DNA of 64,000 bases from Synechococcus sp. J7-Johnson (GCF_024345795.1 NZ_JAGQBU010000001.1:124001-188000), one strand, 5' to 3'; counted from the stretch's first letter, positions 9,988 to 20,734 are shown. Made by a program: numbers and translations. The notes: a model not told the origin generated them from the sequence alone.

Positions 9988-10712
9988 GGGGACTCCTGCA
10001 GGGCGGGCTCGGTGCGCTCCAGACGCCAGCGGCCATCGCTGGTGGGACTCACCCGCCAGTCACGCCAGATCCAGGGGCCCTGCCGCTCTTGCAGACGGGC
10101 CAGGGGCTGCTCCACCAGACGGGCAAGTTCGGCGGTCGTCAGGGCGTAGCCGCCGCTGGCGAGGCGGTCGGCCACCTCGAGGCGGGTGAGCAGTTCGCCA
10201 AGGGCAGCGGGGGCCGGCTGATCGAGCCCCTCCCCCTCACTCTGGGCCAGCTCGGGGGAGCTTCCGCGCGCGTAGGCCACGGCGATCGCATCGCAGCGGT
10301 CGTTGTCGGGATCACCGCTGTGCCCTTTGACATGGGCCAGGCTCAACCCCGGCAGCCGCGCCCGGTCCAGCTCCTCCCAGAGGTCGCGGTTGAGCACGGG
10401 GCCGCCGGAGGCGGTCCGCCAACCCTTGCGCTTCCAGCCCGGCATCCACTTCGTCAGACCATCAATCAGATAGCGGCTATCGGTGCGCAGGCGCAGATCG
10501 GGATGAAGGGGCAGATTCCGTAACTCCTTCATCAAGGCCAGGGCCGCGGTGAGCTCCATGCGGTTGTTGGTGGTCGCCGCGGCTGAACCCCCCAGTTCGC
10601 GCACGCTGCCGTCCTCGAAACGCAGCAGGCAGCCCCAGCCACCCGGGCCAGGATTGCCGCTGCAGGCGCCATCACAGGCGGCAGCCACCACCCGCACCGG
10701 CTCAGCTGCCAC
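9984..10712 (-). CDS. rnhA: Ribonuclease HI with C-terminal extension
   Basis: 242 residues from a GTG start; removes RNA from RNA-DNA hybrids (Okazaki primers, R-loops). The RNase H fold occupies about residues 6-150, with catalytic Asp 14 ([15 protein letters not shown]), Glu 53 ([10 protein letters not shown]), Asp 78 ([10 protein letters not shown]), His 131 (KGHSG) and Asp 141 (RCDAIA). The enzyme is usually about 155 residues. Here about 90 more follow, including [20 protein letters not shown] and [18 protein letters not shown], which resemble no domain I can name. It heads the minus-strand run with pyrD and the pil genes. A short divergent promoter region separates it from the DUF3747 gene. 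Confidence 0.95.
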   Translation of the reverse strand: MAAEPVRVVAAACDGACSGNPGPGGWGCLLRFEDGSVRELGGSAAATTNNRMELTAALALMKELRNLPLHPDLRLRTDSRYLIDGLTKWMPGWKRKGWRTASGGPVLNRDLWEELDRARLPGLSLAHVKGHSGDPDNDRCDAIAVAYARGSSPELAQSEGEGLDQPAPAALGELLTRLEVADRLASGGYALTTAELARLVEQPLARLQERQGPWIWRDWRVSPTSDGRWRLERTEPALQESP

Positions 10713-10765
10713 TGGGCAATCCGGCCATTGTTCGGTAGACAGTGGTGCCGTAGACCTTGGCGAAG
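10713..10765. promoter_or_regulatory. Divergent promoter region, rnhA / DUF3747 gene
   Basis: About 53 bp separate the rnhA start (minus) from the DUF3747 gene (plus), so both promoters must lie here or inside the flanking coding ends. I cannot assign convincing -10 or -35 boxes. Confidence 0.3.
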
Positions 10766-11500
10766 ATGTTTGGACGCATAAATTCCACCATGCAGCGAAC
10801 CTACCTGGCCCTTGCTGGGGCTGGGCTGGCCGCCACCGCGCTCCAGGCCGTCACGACGCCCCTGGCGGAAGCCGCCGGAGTCTTCGACAGCCAACCGGTG
10901 GAAGAGTCCCGCTTTGCTGTGCTGGCCAAGCCGGTGGGCTTCGCCGACTGGTCATTGGTGCTGATCGAGCAGACGGCCAACGGCCAGCCCTGCTGGCAGG
11001 CCAGGCCCGACGGCCTGGTGGATGCCTCGATGAACCGCTTCGACTCCAAGGGGATCTGCACCAGCTACGCCGGCAGCAACGCCTACTCCCTGCGGGTGGC
11101 TGGCCAGGACCTGGCCAGCCGCTACCGCCTTCGCCTCGCTCAGGTGGGCAACGAGCTCCAGTTGCAGGCCATGACCCCGGCGGACACCACCCTGCTGCTG
11201 GTGGGCCGGGGCCAGATGGGCCGCCGCGATCCCGATGGATTCGTTCCGATCAAGCTCGAAACCGACTGGCAGCTGAACCGCCGCGTCTTCGGCCTGCAAA
11301 CCCTCAACCACATCTATTTCGCTGCCAGCAGCCCCCTGGAGCAACTGATCGCCCAGGCCGGCGGAGGCAGCCTCGAGAGGGTTCAGCCCATCGCCAGCGC
11401 GGGGCCGAACAACCTGGGACGTGCCATGGAAACCATGGCCAGAGGTGGCGAGCTGGAGAGTGGTCCGATCGCCCTGCAGGTGATCCCCTTCCGGGAGTGA
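10766..11500 (+). CDS. DUF3747 exported protein
   Basis: About 244 residues. A signal peptide (core [13 protein letters not shown], cleavage near AEAAG) precedes a DUF3747 domain, a family essentially confined to cyanobacteria. Recognisable family stretches are [55 protein letters not shown] and [19 protein letters not shown]. Function is unknown; a periplasmic or cell-surface location is expected. ATG 10766 has a weak purine-rich stretch in front. ATG 10790 would also give a complete signal peptide, and the upstream TTG at 10757 is less likely. The gene ends in a 252-bp intergenic space containing a plus-strand terminator. Confidence 0.85.
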   Translation: MFGRINSTMQRTYLALAGAGLAATALQAVTTPLAEAAGVFDSQPVEESRFAVLAKPVGFADWSLVLIEQTANGQPCWQARPDGLVDASMNRFDSKGICTSYAGSNAYSLRVAGQDLASRYRLRLAQVGNELQLQAMTPADTTLLLVGRGQMGRRDPDGFVPIKLETDWQLNRRVFGLQTLNHIYFAASSPLEQLIAQAGGGSLERVQPIASAGPNNLGRAMETMARGGELESGPIALQVIPFRE

Positions 11501-11533
11501 CAGTCGACACAGCGGCCCTGGCGGCTGGCACCC

Positions 11534-11550
11534 TACGGATCCTTTCCGTA
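11534..11550. repeat. Perfect 6-bp hairpin TACGGA/TCCGTA
   Basis: TACGGA (11534-11539) and TCCGTA (11545-11550) form a perfect short stem downstream of the DUF3747 gene. On the minus strand it follows the Yfr1-like core at 11561-11571 but lacks a U-tract. Confidence 0.4.
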
Positions 11551-11560
11551 TCTTTGACTT

Positions 11561-11571
11561 GTGTGAGGAGT
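11561..11571 (-). other. 11-nt match to the conserved Yfr1 sRNA core
   Basis: The plus strand reads GTGTGAGGAGT; the minus strand therefore carries ACTCCTCACAC, the conserved single-stranded core of the cyanobacterial small RNA Yfr1. No clear Yfr1-type 3' terminator follows on the minus strand. It could therefore be chance, a divergent Yfr1, or a plus-strand RNA able to pair with Yfr1. See findings. Confidence 0.35.
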
Positions 11572-11584
11572 GCAGAACGCTCTC

Positions 11585-11613
11585 CCGGGGTCGAAACGAG
11601 GACAGACTCCCGG
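11585..11613 (+). other. Hairpin in possible plus-strand intergenic transcript
   Basis: CCGGGGTC (11585-11592) pairs with GACTCCCGG (11605-11613) with one bulged base around a 12-nt loop beginning GAAACGAGG. With the terminator hairpin at 11628-11656 it could be part of a short intergenic RNA or the 3' UTR of the DUF3747 mRNA. No promoter could be assigned with confidence. Confidence 0.3.
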
Positions 11614-11627
11614 CATCGTTCCACCTC

Positions 11628-11656
11628 AAAAGCCTGCCTTCGGCGGGCTTTTTTTT
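11628..11656 (+). terminator. Intrinsic terminator for the DUF3747 transcript
   Basis: AAAGCCTGCC-ttc-GGCGGGCTTT followed by a run of T (about 8 in all) is a classical rho-independent terminator on the plus strand. It lies about 130 bp after the DUF3747 stop. The A-rich 5' flank makes it partly usable in the opposite direction too. Confidence 0.85.
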
Positions 11657-11675
11657 GGCCTTGTCCGTCCCACCA

Positions 11676-11704
11676 GCAAAAAGCCGGCCCCTGGAGGCCG
11701 GCTG
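11676..11704 (-). terminator. Intrinsic terminator after rplL
   Basis: On the minus strand AGCCGGCC-tccagg-GGCCGGCT is followed by TTTTTGC, about 50 bp beyond the rplL stop. This ends the ribosomal-protein operon and faces the plus-strand terminator at 11628-11656. Confidence 0.85.
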
Positions 11705-11752
11705 AGATGGGTGGGGTGGTGCTGGCGGAGGGAAAACCTCCGCCGGGCGCGA

Positions 11753-12136
11753 TCACTTGATGGTGACTTTGCCGCCCACTTCTTCGATGGACTTCTTGAG
11801 GGCTTCGGCTTCGTCCTTGGTGATGCCTTCCTTGACGGCCTTGGGAGCCGCCTCAACGAGGGCCTTGGCTTCGCCCAGGCCGAGGCCGGTGGCCTCGCGA
11901 ACGGCCTTGAGCACCTTGATCTTGGCTGCGGCATCGAAGCCGTCGAGAATCACATCGAACTCGGTCTGCTCTTCAGCGGCCTCAGCGGCAGCAGCAGGAG
12001 CAGCAGCCATCATCACGCCGGCGGAAGCGGCGGCGGACACACCGAAGGCCTCTTCGATCTGCTTGACGAGCTCGGAAGCTTCCAGCAGGGAGAGAGTCTT
12101 CAGTGACTCGAGAATGTCGTCAGTTTTGGTGGTCAT
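11753..12136 (-). CDS. rplL: Ribosomal protein bL12 (L7/L12)
   Basis: 127 residues. The stalk protein that recruits translational GTPases to the 50S subunit. N-terminal dimerisation segment [19 protein letters not shown], an Ala-rich hinge, then the C-terminal globular domain ([37 protein letters not shown]). Last gene of the secE-nusG-rplK-rplA-rplJ-rplL string, 62 bp after rplJ, followed by an intrinsic terminator. Length and sequence are standard. Confidence 0.99.
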   Translation of the reverse strand: MTTKTDDILESLKTLSLLEASELVKQIEEAFGVSAAASAGVMMAAAPAAAAEAAEEQTEFDVILDGFDAAAKIKVLKAVREATGLGLGEAKALVEAAPKAVKEGITKDEAEALKKSIEEVGGKVTIK

Positions 12137-12198
12137 GGTTGAGAATCAGCAACAGATCTGTGGAATGGAACCGGCCGAACCGGTGGATTTCGAGGGGC

Positions 12199-12729
12199 TC
12201 AGCTGGCGTCGCCGCTTTCGGCATGCTGCTTGAGGGCCCGGGCGAGACCGGAGGGAACTTCGTTGATGCCAACAGCCAGCTTGGTGGCCACCGCATTGAT
12301 CGCACCAGCGATCTGGGCGATGAGCACCTCTTTCGAGGGCAGCTCACCAAGGGCCTTGATGTCGTTCTGAGAGAGGAGCTTGCCTTCGAAAAGGCCGCCT
12401 TTCACATCCGACTTCTTGGTGTCCTTCTGGAAGGCCTGAATGGCCTTGACGGCGCCACTGACATCGCCACTGATCAGGACGAAGGCGTTGGTGCCGGTGA
12501 GCAGGGAATCGAGTTCCGACCAGGCACTGTTTCCATCGATGGCACGGCGCATCAAGGTGTTCTTGGTCACCTTGCAAATGCCGTTACTGGCCTGCAGACG
12601 GGTCCGCAGATCAGTCATCTCCTTGATGGAAAGGCCCTTGTAATCAAGGACCAGTGCCATTTCGGCCTCACCGAGGAGCCCCTTGAGCTCTTCGATGATC
12701 TGTTGCTTGTTCTCCAGCGTGCGGCCCAT
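12199..12729 (-). CDS. rplJ: Ribosomal protein uL10
   Basis: 176 residues from ATG 12729 ([19 protein letters not shown]). The frame stays open about 80 codons further upstream, but that part does not resemble L10 and lies in the leader region. uL10 anchors bL12 dimers to 23S rRNA and, in the family, represses its own mRNA with L12. Typical segments are [17 protein letters not shown] and KNTLMRRAI, with the C-terminal L12-binding helix [20 protein letters not shown]. It lies downstream of a long untranslated space after rplA. Confidence 0.98.
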   Translation of the reverse strand: MGRTLENKQQIIEELKGLLGEAEMALVLDYKGLSIKEMTDLRTRLQASNGICKVTKNTLMRRAIDGNSAWSELDSLLTGTNAFVLISGDVSGAVKAIQAFQKDTKKSDVKGGLFEGKLLSQNDIKALGELPSKEVLIAQIAGAINAVATKLAVGINEVPSGLARALKQHAESGDAS

Positions 12730-13017
12730 GGGTTTGGTACGGAGTTGGGGGGAACAAGCCGGGACGCGGCCGCCGACTCTCCAGCCGGTGTGAACCGAAG
12801 GGGGAGCATCGAGGCCGCTGAACGGTGATCTGCCCGGAGAATCCGAACCGAAAAGAGTCGCGTGCACCTCGGCAGGGTTTACAGGACTCGAGCAACTGGG
12901 ATCTCCCACCGAAGCGGGGAACCCGAAGCCGAACCACTGACCTGCTGTCTTGGGCCGGGCGCGTGCCCGATCCATGAGCCTACACGGCAGGTTGCGCCCT
13001 CACTCCACGCCCAGTGC
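12730..13017 (-). promoter_or_regulatory. rplA-rplJ intergenic leader (L10 leader candidate)
   Basis: This 288-bp non-coding stretch sits immediately 5' of rplJ, where bacteria carry the L10(L12)4-binding leader RNA and sometimes an rplJL promoter. Several short inverted repeats are visible (for example GGGCACGCGCCC near 12957-12975). I infer the L10 leader from position; I did not confirm the conserved kink-turn and no covariance check was possible. No protein gene is supported inside it. Confidence 0.5.
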
Positions 13018-13725
13018 TCAGCCCTCCAGCTTGATGTCCTGCAGGGCGGTGAAATCGACGGATACGGAGGGGCCCATCGTGGAGGTGAGGTAGAGGCTGC
13101 GCCAGTAGCGGCCCTTGGCACCGCTGGGCTTCTGGCGATCGATCGTTTCCTGCAGGGCCTTCAGGTTTTCCAGCAGGTCGTCGACTGAGAAGCTGGCCTT
13201 GCCGAAACGCACGTGCACGATGCCGGTGCGATCGGCGCGAAATTCCAGCTTGCCCGCCTTGAATTCGTTGATGGCCCCCGCCAGATCGGTGGCCACGGTG
13301 CCGGCCTTCGGGTTCGGCATCAGACCACGGGGACCGAGCACCCGGCCCAGCTTGGCCACCTTGGGCATCATGTCCGGGGTGGCGATCAGCAGGTCGAAGT
13401 CCATCTGACCGCCGGCGATGGCGTCCACCAGCTCGTCGTCACCGGCAAGGTCGGCGCCGGCCGCCTTGGCTTCGGCCACCTTCTCGCCACGCGCGATCAC
13501 GGCGATGCGGATGGTCTGGCCGGTGCCCTTGGGCAGGGCCACGGTGGTGCGCAGTTGCTGGTCGGTGTACTTGGGATCGATGCCGAGGCGAACGTGGGCT
13601 TCGATCGTTTCATCGAACTTGGCGTTGGCGTTGGCCTTCACCAGCTCAAGAGCCTCGAGCGGGGTGTAGTCGCGGTCCTCGATCGTCTCGAGCAGAGCGG
13701 TGAAACGCTTGGATTGTCTGGGCAT
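13018..13725 (-). CDS. rplA: Ribosomal protein uL1
   Basis: 235 residues. Binds the 23S L1 stalk and helps release deacylated tRNA; in many bacteria it also represses the rplK-rplA mRNA. Recognisable stretches: [32 protein letters not shown] (seen in two parts), [36 protein letters not shown] and [14 protein letters not shown]. It follows rplK after 120 bp, which is long enough to carry an L1-responsive leader. Confidence 0.99.
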   Translation of the reverse strand: MPRQSKRFTALLETIEDRDYTPLEALELVKANANAKFDETIEAHVRLGIDPKYTDQQLRTTVALPKGTGQTIRIAVIARGEKVAEAKAAGADLAGDDELVDAIAGGQMDFDLLIATPDMMPKVAKLGRVLGPRGLMPNPKAGTVATDLAGAINEFKAGKLEFRADRTGIVHVRFGKASFSVDDLLENLKALQETIDRQKPSGAKGRYWRSLYLTSTMGPSVSVDFTALQDIKLEG

Positions 13726-13845
13726 GGGTTTCAGCGGGGTTCAGGCGACAGGCTTTGCGCGGCCAGGGCCGGCGGTGACTGTCTCCCCCGGGTGGGGTGA
13801 TTGGGGTGGATGAAGCAGGAGGGGCGGAGCTTGGCTCCAGCGGGA

Positions 13846-14271
13846 TCAGTCGCTGATGGCGACGCCCATGTTGCGGGCGGTGCCTTCGATGATGCGCATG
13901 GCCGACTCCAGACTGGAGCAGTTGAGATCGGGCAGCTTGGTGCTGGCAATCTCCTGGAGCTGGGCACGGCTGATGGCGCCCACACTGCCCTTGGCCGAGG
14001 TGGCGGCACCCTTGTCGATGCCTGCGGCCTTGGTGATCAGCACCGAAGCCGGAGGGGTCTTGGTGATGAAGGTGAAGCTGCGGTCTTCGAAGACCGAGAT
14101 CTCCACCGGGATCACATAGCCGGCCTTGTCCTGGGTGCGGGCGTTGTACTCCTTGCAGAACGCCATGATGTTGACCCCGTGCTGGCCGAGGGCAGGGCCC
14201 ACCGGTGGTGCGGGGTTGGCTTTGCCGGCGTTGAGCGCCAGCTTGATTACGGCAACGACTTTTTTGGCCAT
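13846..14271 (-). CDS. rplK: Ribosomal protein uL11
   Basis: 141 residues, full length. Forms the GTPase-associated centre with 23S rRNA. Opens [20 protein letters not shown] with [23 protein letters not shown], the invariant Pro-rich N-domain, and closes with the rRNA-binding C-domain ending [17 protein letters not shown]. It lies between nusG (123 bp upstream) and rplA on the minus strand. Confidence 0.99.
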   Translation of the reverse strand: MAKKVVAVIKLALNAGKANPAPPVGPALGQHGVNIMAFCKEYNARTQDKAGYVIPVEISVFEDRSFTFITKTPPASVLITKAAGIDKGAATSAKGSVGAISRAQLQEIASTKLPDLNCSSLESAMRIIEGTARNMGVAISD

Positions 14272-14394
14272 CGGCTGGTCTACGGAGGGAAGCGCTGCGG
14301 ATCGCCTGACCCTTGGGTCAAGGCGTTGGGCGGCGACACCGGAACGATGCCGCCAGGTCGGGCCACCCTCCGCAGGGAGGCGGCCCCGTGGCGA

Positions 14395-15078
14395 TCAGCT
14401 TTGCTTGCTGATCTGGGCGAACTCAAGTTCCACCGGGGTTTCCCGGCCAAAGATCGAGAGCAGGGCCTTGAGCTTGCTGCGCTCGCCGGAGACCTCGATC
14501 ACCTCGCCCTGGAAGTCCTTGAAGGGACCAGCCGTGACCAGAATCTGATCGCCCTCGGCCAGATCGACCTTGACGACGGGCTTCTTCTCGGCGGCGCGCT
14601 TGAAGATCCGATCGACTTCCTGACGGGTAAGCGGCTTGGGCTTGATGTGACCACGGGCCCGGCCGGTGGAGCGACGCTCCTCCTGGCCCACGAAGTTGAT
14701 CACGTTGGGGGTGCTCCGCACCGCCATCATCGTGTCTTCATCGAGCATCATTCGCACCAGCACGTAGCCGGGGAAGACCTTTTCCTCGGCGGCCTGGCGG
14801 CTGCCGTCTTTCTTGAGCTTCACCGCCGGGGTCTGGGGAATCTCGATCTCGAGAATGCGGCTGTCTACCCCCAGCGTGATGGCACGTTGCTCCAGGGTGG
14901 CCTTCACCTTCTTCTCACAGCTGGAGGCCACCTGCACCGCATACCAGCGGGCCACCATCGGCTTGCCTTCGCGCTCGGCCGCCGGGGCGGGGGCTTCAAG
15001 GGCGGGCCCGTCAAGGCTGGCGGCGTCCTCAGGGGCGCCGTCGAGGCTGGCGGCAGTGACGAGATCGGCTTCGGACAC
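14395..15078 (-). CDS. nusG: Transcription termination/antitermination factor NusG
   Basis: 227 residues from a GTG start. Binds RNA polymerase and couples it to Rho or the ribosome. The NGN domain (WYAVQVASSCEKKVKATLEQ to the RSTPNVINFVGQ region) is followed by a KOW domain (AEGDQILVTAGPFKDFQGEV). The first 40 residues form an acidic, Ala-rich extension with a direct hexapeptide repeat AASLDG (residues 9-14 and 19-24) before KPMVARWYAV. Core NusG begins at that point, so the real start could be the internal ATG, but the frame is open and codon use is coding-like. It follows secE after 63 bp. Confidence 0.97.
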   Translation of the reverse strand: MSEADLVTAASLDGAPEDAASLDGPALEAPAPAAEREGKPMVARWYAVQVASSCEKKVKATLEQRAITLGVDSRILEIEIPQTPAVKLKKDGSRQAAEEKVFPGYVLVRMMLDEDTMMAVRSTPNVINFVGQEERRSTGRARGHIKPKPLTRQEVDRIFKRAAEKKPVVKVDLAEGDQILVTAGPFKDFQGEVIEVSGERSKLKALLSIFGRETPVELEFAQISKQS

Positions 15079-15141
15079 GGGGACGGAGGAGTGGGTGCTC
15101 AGAACGAACGGGACGGGGAGAGTGGAGGAGCCAGCGGAACC

Positions 15142-15390
15142 TCAGGGGAAGACCTGGCTGGAGGCCCAGCTGTAGAAGCGATCGACGGCCGCGATGGTGG
15201 CGGCCGAGAGGCTCACCATCAGGATCACCGCCACCGACTCGCTGAAGAGCTGCTGACGACTGGGCCAGACCACCTTGCGCAACTCCTCCAGGGTGGAGGA
15301 GACGAAACCACCGACACCAGTGGGCTGGGCAGGCTTGGTCTCCGGCTCAGCGATGTCGTCGGGGGCGTTAGTGCGGCTGGGAGAATCCAC
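15142..15390 (-). CDS. secE: Preprotein translocase subunit SecE
   Basis: About 82 residues from GTG 15390. A longer frame to 15522 would overlap the clpB 3' end and has non-conserved, Arg-rich sequence, so I chose the GTG. SecE clamps SecY in the plasma and thylakoid membranes. The signature STLEELRKVVWPSRQQL precedes a single transmembrane helix (VAVILMVSLSAATIAAV). It stands just before nusG, the usual bacterial order. Confidence 0.95.
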   Translation of the reverse strand: MDSPSRTNAPDDIAEPETKPAQPTGVGGFVSSTLEELRKVVWPSRQQLFSESVAVILMVSLSAATIAAVDRFYSWASSQVFP

Positions 15391-15458
15391 GGGCGCGGGC
15401 GCACCGGACGGCAAGGCGAACCGGCAAACGAACACCCTACCGGACACCCTTTCAACCC

Positions 15459-18296
15459 TTACTCCAGGGGAAGGAAGCGCAGACTGTCGGCACCGCCGGG
15501 GCCGGCTGGATCGCCGAGGCATACGCGCACGCCTCGGGCCGCACGGAAGTGGTCTTCGAGCAACTCGGTGGCCAGGGGATTCTCGATGCGACGGCGCAGC
15601 ACCCGGCGCAGGGGCCTGGCGCCGAATTCCGGCTCATAGCCCAGCTCCGCCAGCCGGCTCACCACCGCCTCATCGATCTCAAGCTCCAGCCGTTGCTCCC
15701 GCAGCAGCGCCGCCAGCTCCGCCACCTGCAGGCGCACGATGCGTTGCAGGTCGCTCGGCGCCAGGGGCCGGAAGCGGATCACCTCGTCGATGCGGTTGAG
15801 GAACTCCGGCCTGAACTGTCCGGACAGGGCGCGCTCCACCGCCGCCTCAAGGCCGGATTCGTCGCCGCTGCGCGCACTTTCAAGGATGGCTTGGCTGGCC
15901 AGGTTGCTGGTCATCACCACCACGGTGTGGCGGAAATCGACCGTGCGGCCCTGGGAATCAGTGAGGCGGCCGTCGTCGAGCACCTGCAGGAGCAGGTTGA
16001 ACACCTCGGGGTGGGCCTTCTCCACCTCATCGAGCAGCAGCACCGCGTAAGGACGGCGGCGCACGGCCTCGGTGAGCTGCCCCCCCTCCTCGTAGCCGAC
16101 ATAGCCGGGAGGTGCCCCCACCAGCCGGGCCACGGCGTTGCGCTCCATGAATTCACTCATGTCGAGCCGCACCAGGGCGTCCTCCTCATCGAAGAGAGCC
16201 GCCGCCAGGGCCTTGGCCAGTTCGGTCTTGCCCACACCGGTGGGGCCGAGGAAGAGGAAGGAGCCCACGGGCCGGCGCGGATCCTGCATGCCGGCCCGGG
16301 CCCGGCGGATCGAGGCGGCCACCGCCGCCACCGCCTCTGGCTGGCCGATCACCCGCTCCGCCAGGCGCTGCTCCAGTTCCAGCAGCTTCTGGCGTTCCCC
16401 AGCCAACAGCCGCTGGATCGGGATGCCGGTCCAACGGGCCACCACATCGGCGATGTCGCCCTCCTCCACCTGCTCGCGCAGCAGGGAGAGACCGCCGCGC
16501 TGATCATCGAGCAGTTCCTGCTCCAGGTCGGCGCGGCGCTGTTGCACCAGTTGCAGCTGATCCACCTGCAGGCGAGCCGCTTCCTCGAACTCGCCGTCCC
16601 GTTCGGCCTCGGCGATCGCCAGCCTCAACTCGTCGTCCTGCTGCAGCAGCTCCCTGAGCTCCGCCAGCTGATCGCGCTCCGCCTGCCAACGCCGCTGCAG
16701 CTCCTGCAGCCGCTCCAGGGCGGTGCGCCGCTGCTCCTGCAGGGCCACCCGCTCGTCCTGGGAGGAGGCCTCAGCCCCAAGCAGGGCCAGCTCGATACGG
16801 CGCAGGTCGAGTTCGGCGGCCTCCACCACCTGGGGCTTGGAGGTGACCTCCATGCGCAGCTGGGCGGCGGCCTCATCGATCAGATCGATCGCCTTGTCGG
16901 GCAGGCAGCGGTCGGCGATGTAGCGCTCGGCCAGACGCACCGCCGCTTGCAGAGCCCCATCGGTGATGGTGACGCCGTGGTGGAGCTCATAGCGCTCCTT
17001 CAGGCCCCGCAGGATCTCGAGGCTCACTTCCTTGCTGGGTTCACGGATCACCACCTGCTGAAAGCGGCGGTTGAGGGCGGGGTCCTTCTCCACCGTGCGG
17101 CGGTAGTCCTCCGGAGTGGTGGCGCCGATGCAGCGCAACTCACCCCTTGCCAGGGCCGGCTTGAGAATGCTGCCGGCATCGGCACTGGAGCGGTCGGTGC
17201 TCACCACGGCGTGCAGCTCGTCGATGAACAGCACCACGCCACCATCGCCAACCACACCAGCGCGGCCCTGCTCCGGCTCCTTCACCTCAGCCAGCACGCT
17301 GCGCAGGCGTTCCTCGAACTGACCACGGAACTTGGCGCCGGCGATCAGGGCACCGAGGTCGAGGGCGATCAGGCGCAGGCCTTTGAGGGAGTCGGGCACT
17401 TCGCCGCTGGCGATGCGCTGGGCCAGGCGTTCAGCGATTGCCGTCTTGCCGACACCGGGCTCCCCGATCAGGACCGGATTGTTCTTGCCGCGGCGGGAAA
17501 GCACCTGGATCAGCCGGCGGATCTCGGTGTCGCGGCCGATCACGGGATCGAGCAGGCCCGCGCGAGCGGCGGCGGTTAGGTCGCGGCCGTACTGCTCCAG
17601 GGCGCTGGGCTCAGCCTCCAGTGTCAGCGGCTGATCAGGGGCTTGCGCCGGAGTTGCAGCCGCCGGGCCGGGCGCCGGGGCTGGCCTGGAGCGGCGTTGG
17701 AGGGGAGCTGCCGCAGGGCCGGGAGGCGGTGAGCCCGCCGCGGGCTCCTGGGACGGGCTGTCGATCCAGTCATCCGCTGGGGCCACTGGAGCCGAGCTGA
17801 TGGCGGGCGGGCGGGGGGCGGGGGCCGCAGCGGGCCGCAGCTGGCGCAGCAGCTCCGGCTCATTCAGCCCCTCCTCCGCCAGCAGCGCGCCCCCCAGGCG
17901 AGGTTCATCGAGCAGGGCCAGCAGCAGATGGGGAATGTCGAGCAGGCGCGACCCCCAGCCGGCGCGGCGGCGATCGGCCTCCTCCAGCAGGTCTTCGAGG
18001 GCATCGCCGATGTAGAGCTCGTCGCCTGGGGACGAGGGCTGCTCGGCGCAGAACGCCTCCAGACGATCGAGCAGGCGCTCGCGCTCGATCGGCAGGGGAT
18101 CCACCCAGGCCGCGAAGCGCGGATCCTGCAGGAGAGCCTGGAGCAGGTGCTCCACATCCATCTGGTCGTGGCGCCAGCGGCGGGCCTGATCCTGGGAGGC
18201 CAGCAGCAAGTTCCAGGCGGCCTCGCTGAACCGGTCGGGATCGCTGGTGAGGCTGACGGGCTGGGGGGTGCTCAAGGGCAGGGACTCAGGGCGCAT
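15459..18296 (-). CDS. clpB2: ClpB-type (ClpB2-like) AAA+ disaggregase with long Pro/Ala linker
   Basis: 945 residues. ClpB/Hsp104 extracts proteins from aggregates with DnaK. The N-domain (about 20-150, two Clp_N repeats) is followed by a low-complexity Pro/Ala linker (about 155-225) much longer than in standard ClpB. NBD1 has Walker [10 protein letters not shown] (278-286) and Walker [13 protein letters not shown]. Next come the coiled-coil M-domain (about 440-560), which distinguishes ClpB from ClpA/C, and NBD2 with [14 protein letters not shown] and [12 protein letters not shown]. No ClpP-docking IGF loop is apparent. Cyanobacteria have two ClpB genes; the one next to secE-nusG is, as I recall, the non-heat-inducible ClpB2. 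It is probably the first gene of this minus-strand block. Confidence 0.93.
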   Translation of the reverse strand: MRPESLPLSTPQPVSLTSDPDRFSEAAWNLLLASQDQARRWRHDQMDVEHLLQALLQDPRFAAWVDPLPIERERLLDRLEAFCAEQPSSPGDELYIGDALEDLLEEADRRRAGWGSRLLDIPHLLLALLDEPRLGGALLAEEGLNEPELLRQLRPAAAPAPRPPAISSAPVAPADDWIDSPSQEPAAGSPPPGPAAAPLQRRSRPAPAPGPAAATPAQAPDQPLTLEAEPSALEQYGRDLTAAARAGLLDPVIGRDTEIRRLIQVLSRRGKNNPVLIGEPGVGKTAIAERLAQRIASGEVPDSLKGLRLIALDLGALIAGAKFRGQFEERLRSVLAEVKEPEQGRAGVVGDGGVVLFIDELHAVVSTDRSSADAGSILKPALARGELRCIGATTPEDYRRTVEKDPALNRRFQQVVIREPSKEVSLEILRGLKERYELHHGVTITDGALQAAVRLAERYIADRCLPDKAIDLIDEAAAQLRMEVTSKPQVVEAAELDLRRIELALLGAEASSQDERVALQEQRRTALERLQELQRRWQAERDQLAELRELLQQDDELRLAIAEAERDGEFEEAARLQVDQLQLVQQRRADLEQELLDDQRGGLSLLREQVEEGDIADVVARWTGIPIQRLLAGERQKLLELEQRLAERVIGQPEAVAAVAASIRRARAGMQDPRRPVGSFLFLGPTGVGKTELAKALAAALFDEEDALVRLDMSEFMERNAVARLVGAPPGYVGYEEGGQLTEAVRRRPYAVLLLDEVEKAHPEVFNLLLQVLDDGRLTDSQGRTVDFRHTVVVMTSNLASQAILESARSGDESGLEAAVERALSGQFRPEFLNRIDEVIRFRPLAPSDLQRIVRLQVAELAALLREQRLELEIDEAVVSRLAELGYEPEFGARPLRRVLRRRIENPLATELLEDHFRAARGVRVCLGDPAGPGGADSLRFLPLE

Positions 18297-18350
18297 CGGA
18301 CCGCGAGGCCATCGGACTCAGTTCAACCCATCTTCATGCGCCGCTGGCGC

Positions 18351-18758
18351 TCAAGCGGCGCTCCGCTCGGGACTGGACGACAACTGGATCAGCTCCACCT
18401 TGTAGCCGTCGGGATCCTCCACGAAGGCGATCACGGTGCTGCCGTGCTTCATCGGGCCCGGCTCCCGCACAATCCGCCCTCCCTTGGCGGCAATGGCGGC
18501 GCAGGTGCCGTGGATGTCATCGACGCCGAGGGCGATATGGCCGTAGCCCTCGCCCAGCTCATAGCGCTCGATGTCCCAGTTGTGGGTGAGCTCCAGCACG
18601 CTGGTGTCGCTCTCGTCGCCGTAGCCCACAAACGCCAGGGTGAAGCGGCCGGTGGGGTAATCCTTACGGCGCAGCAGACGCATCCCCAGCACCTCGGTGT
18701 AGAAAACGAGTGAGCGTTCCAGATCGCCCACCCGGAGCATGGTGTGCAGCAGGCGCAT
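18351..18758 (-). CDS. gloA: Lactoylglutathione lyase (glyoxalase I)
   Basis: 135 residues from ATG 18758 ([17 protein letters not shown]). A further in-frame TTG at 18785 is less likely. Converts the methylglyoxal-glutathione hemithioacetal to S-lactoylglutathione. The four metal ligands are visible: His (LLHTMLRV), Glu (VLELTHNW), His (YGHIALGV) and Glu (YKVELIQL). Standard length for the Ni-type bacterial enzyme. It lies 54 bp upstream of clpB on the same strand and diverges from eno. Confidence 0.96.
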   Translation of the reverse strand: MRLLHTMLRVGDLERSLVFYTEVLGMRLLRRKDYPTGRFTLAFVGYGDESDTSVLELTHNWDIERYELGEGYGHIALGVDDIHGTCAAIAAKGGRIVREPGPMKHGSTVIAFVEDPDGYKVELIQLSSSPERSAA

Positions 18759-20193
<1,435 letters not shown>

Positions 20194-20254
20194 GCCGCGG
20201 CCCCGCCGTTCGATTCCAGGGGCGTACGATCCCGCCACCAGTGTTGGCTCTCCC

Positions 20255-20734
20255 GTGATCCCTTCCACTCCGGCGCGTCTGACCCATGCCCTGGCAGTTC
20301 TGACGATCGGTGTGATGGCTGGGGGACCATCACTGGCCCAGCCCGCTCCCACTTGCACGTTCCTGATGCCCATCGGCGGCTCCGAACCGGTGGTGAGCAA
20401 GCGGATTGGACGAGGACGACTGCTGGGGCGCAATAACTGGAACACCGATTTCATCGTTGATCAGCCCTTCACCAGCTACCGCTTCTTCTTCACGGCCACG
20501 TCCACCGATACAGCCAGTTATCCAGTGCAGGGTTTCATGCGGTTCACCGACGGGACGAGCCTGCAGCTGTTCAACGAAACGATCACGCCACCCCAGGGCA
20601 CCGGACGGATGTGGGGCCCCTTCGCCACCGTGCCGGGCAAGCGCACCAGCCTGATGAACTTCAGGATCGGTTCCTCCAGCCAGCCAGGAGCGCTGGGGTT
20701 CAGCTATCGGATCTCCGTTCAGGGCTGCAACTGA
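20255..20734 (+). CDS. Small exported protein, unknown family
   Basis: About 159 residues from GTG 20255. The frame extends back into the eno 3' end (20153), but a signal peptide begins at the GTG (LTHALAVLTIGVMAGG, cleavage near SLAQPAP). The mature part is beta-rich (ITPPQGTGRMWGPFATVPGK and onward) and contains a conserved-looking NNWNTDFIVDQPFTSYRFFF, plus two Cys (PTCTF and the C-terminal GCN) that could bridge the ends of a beta-sandwich. I do not recognise the family. It precedes an outer-membrane barrel gene on the same strand by 165 bp. Confidence 0.65.
   Translation: MIPSTPARLTHALAVLTIGVMAGGPSLAQPAPTCTFLMPIGGSEPVVSKRIGRGRLLGRNNWNTDFIVDQPFTSYRFFFTATSTDTASYPVQGFMRFTDGTSLQLFNETITPPQGTGRMWGPFATVPGKRTSLMNFRIGSSSQPGALGFSYRISVQGCN

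Noticed and set aside
11534-11571. Calling a yfr1 gene
   Set aside because: Only the 11-nt core matches; the usual 3' terminator hairpin with U-run is missing on that strand.
13801-15639. 612-codon plus-strand frame over rplK/nusG/secE
   Set aside because: Gly/His/Asp-rich shadow of well-recognised ribosomal genes on the other strand.
15549-17579. 676-codon plus-strand frame opposite clpB
   Set aside because: Gln/Leu/His-rich shadow; the opposite strand carries complete ClpB motifs.
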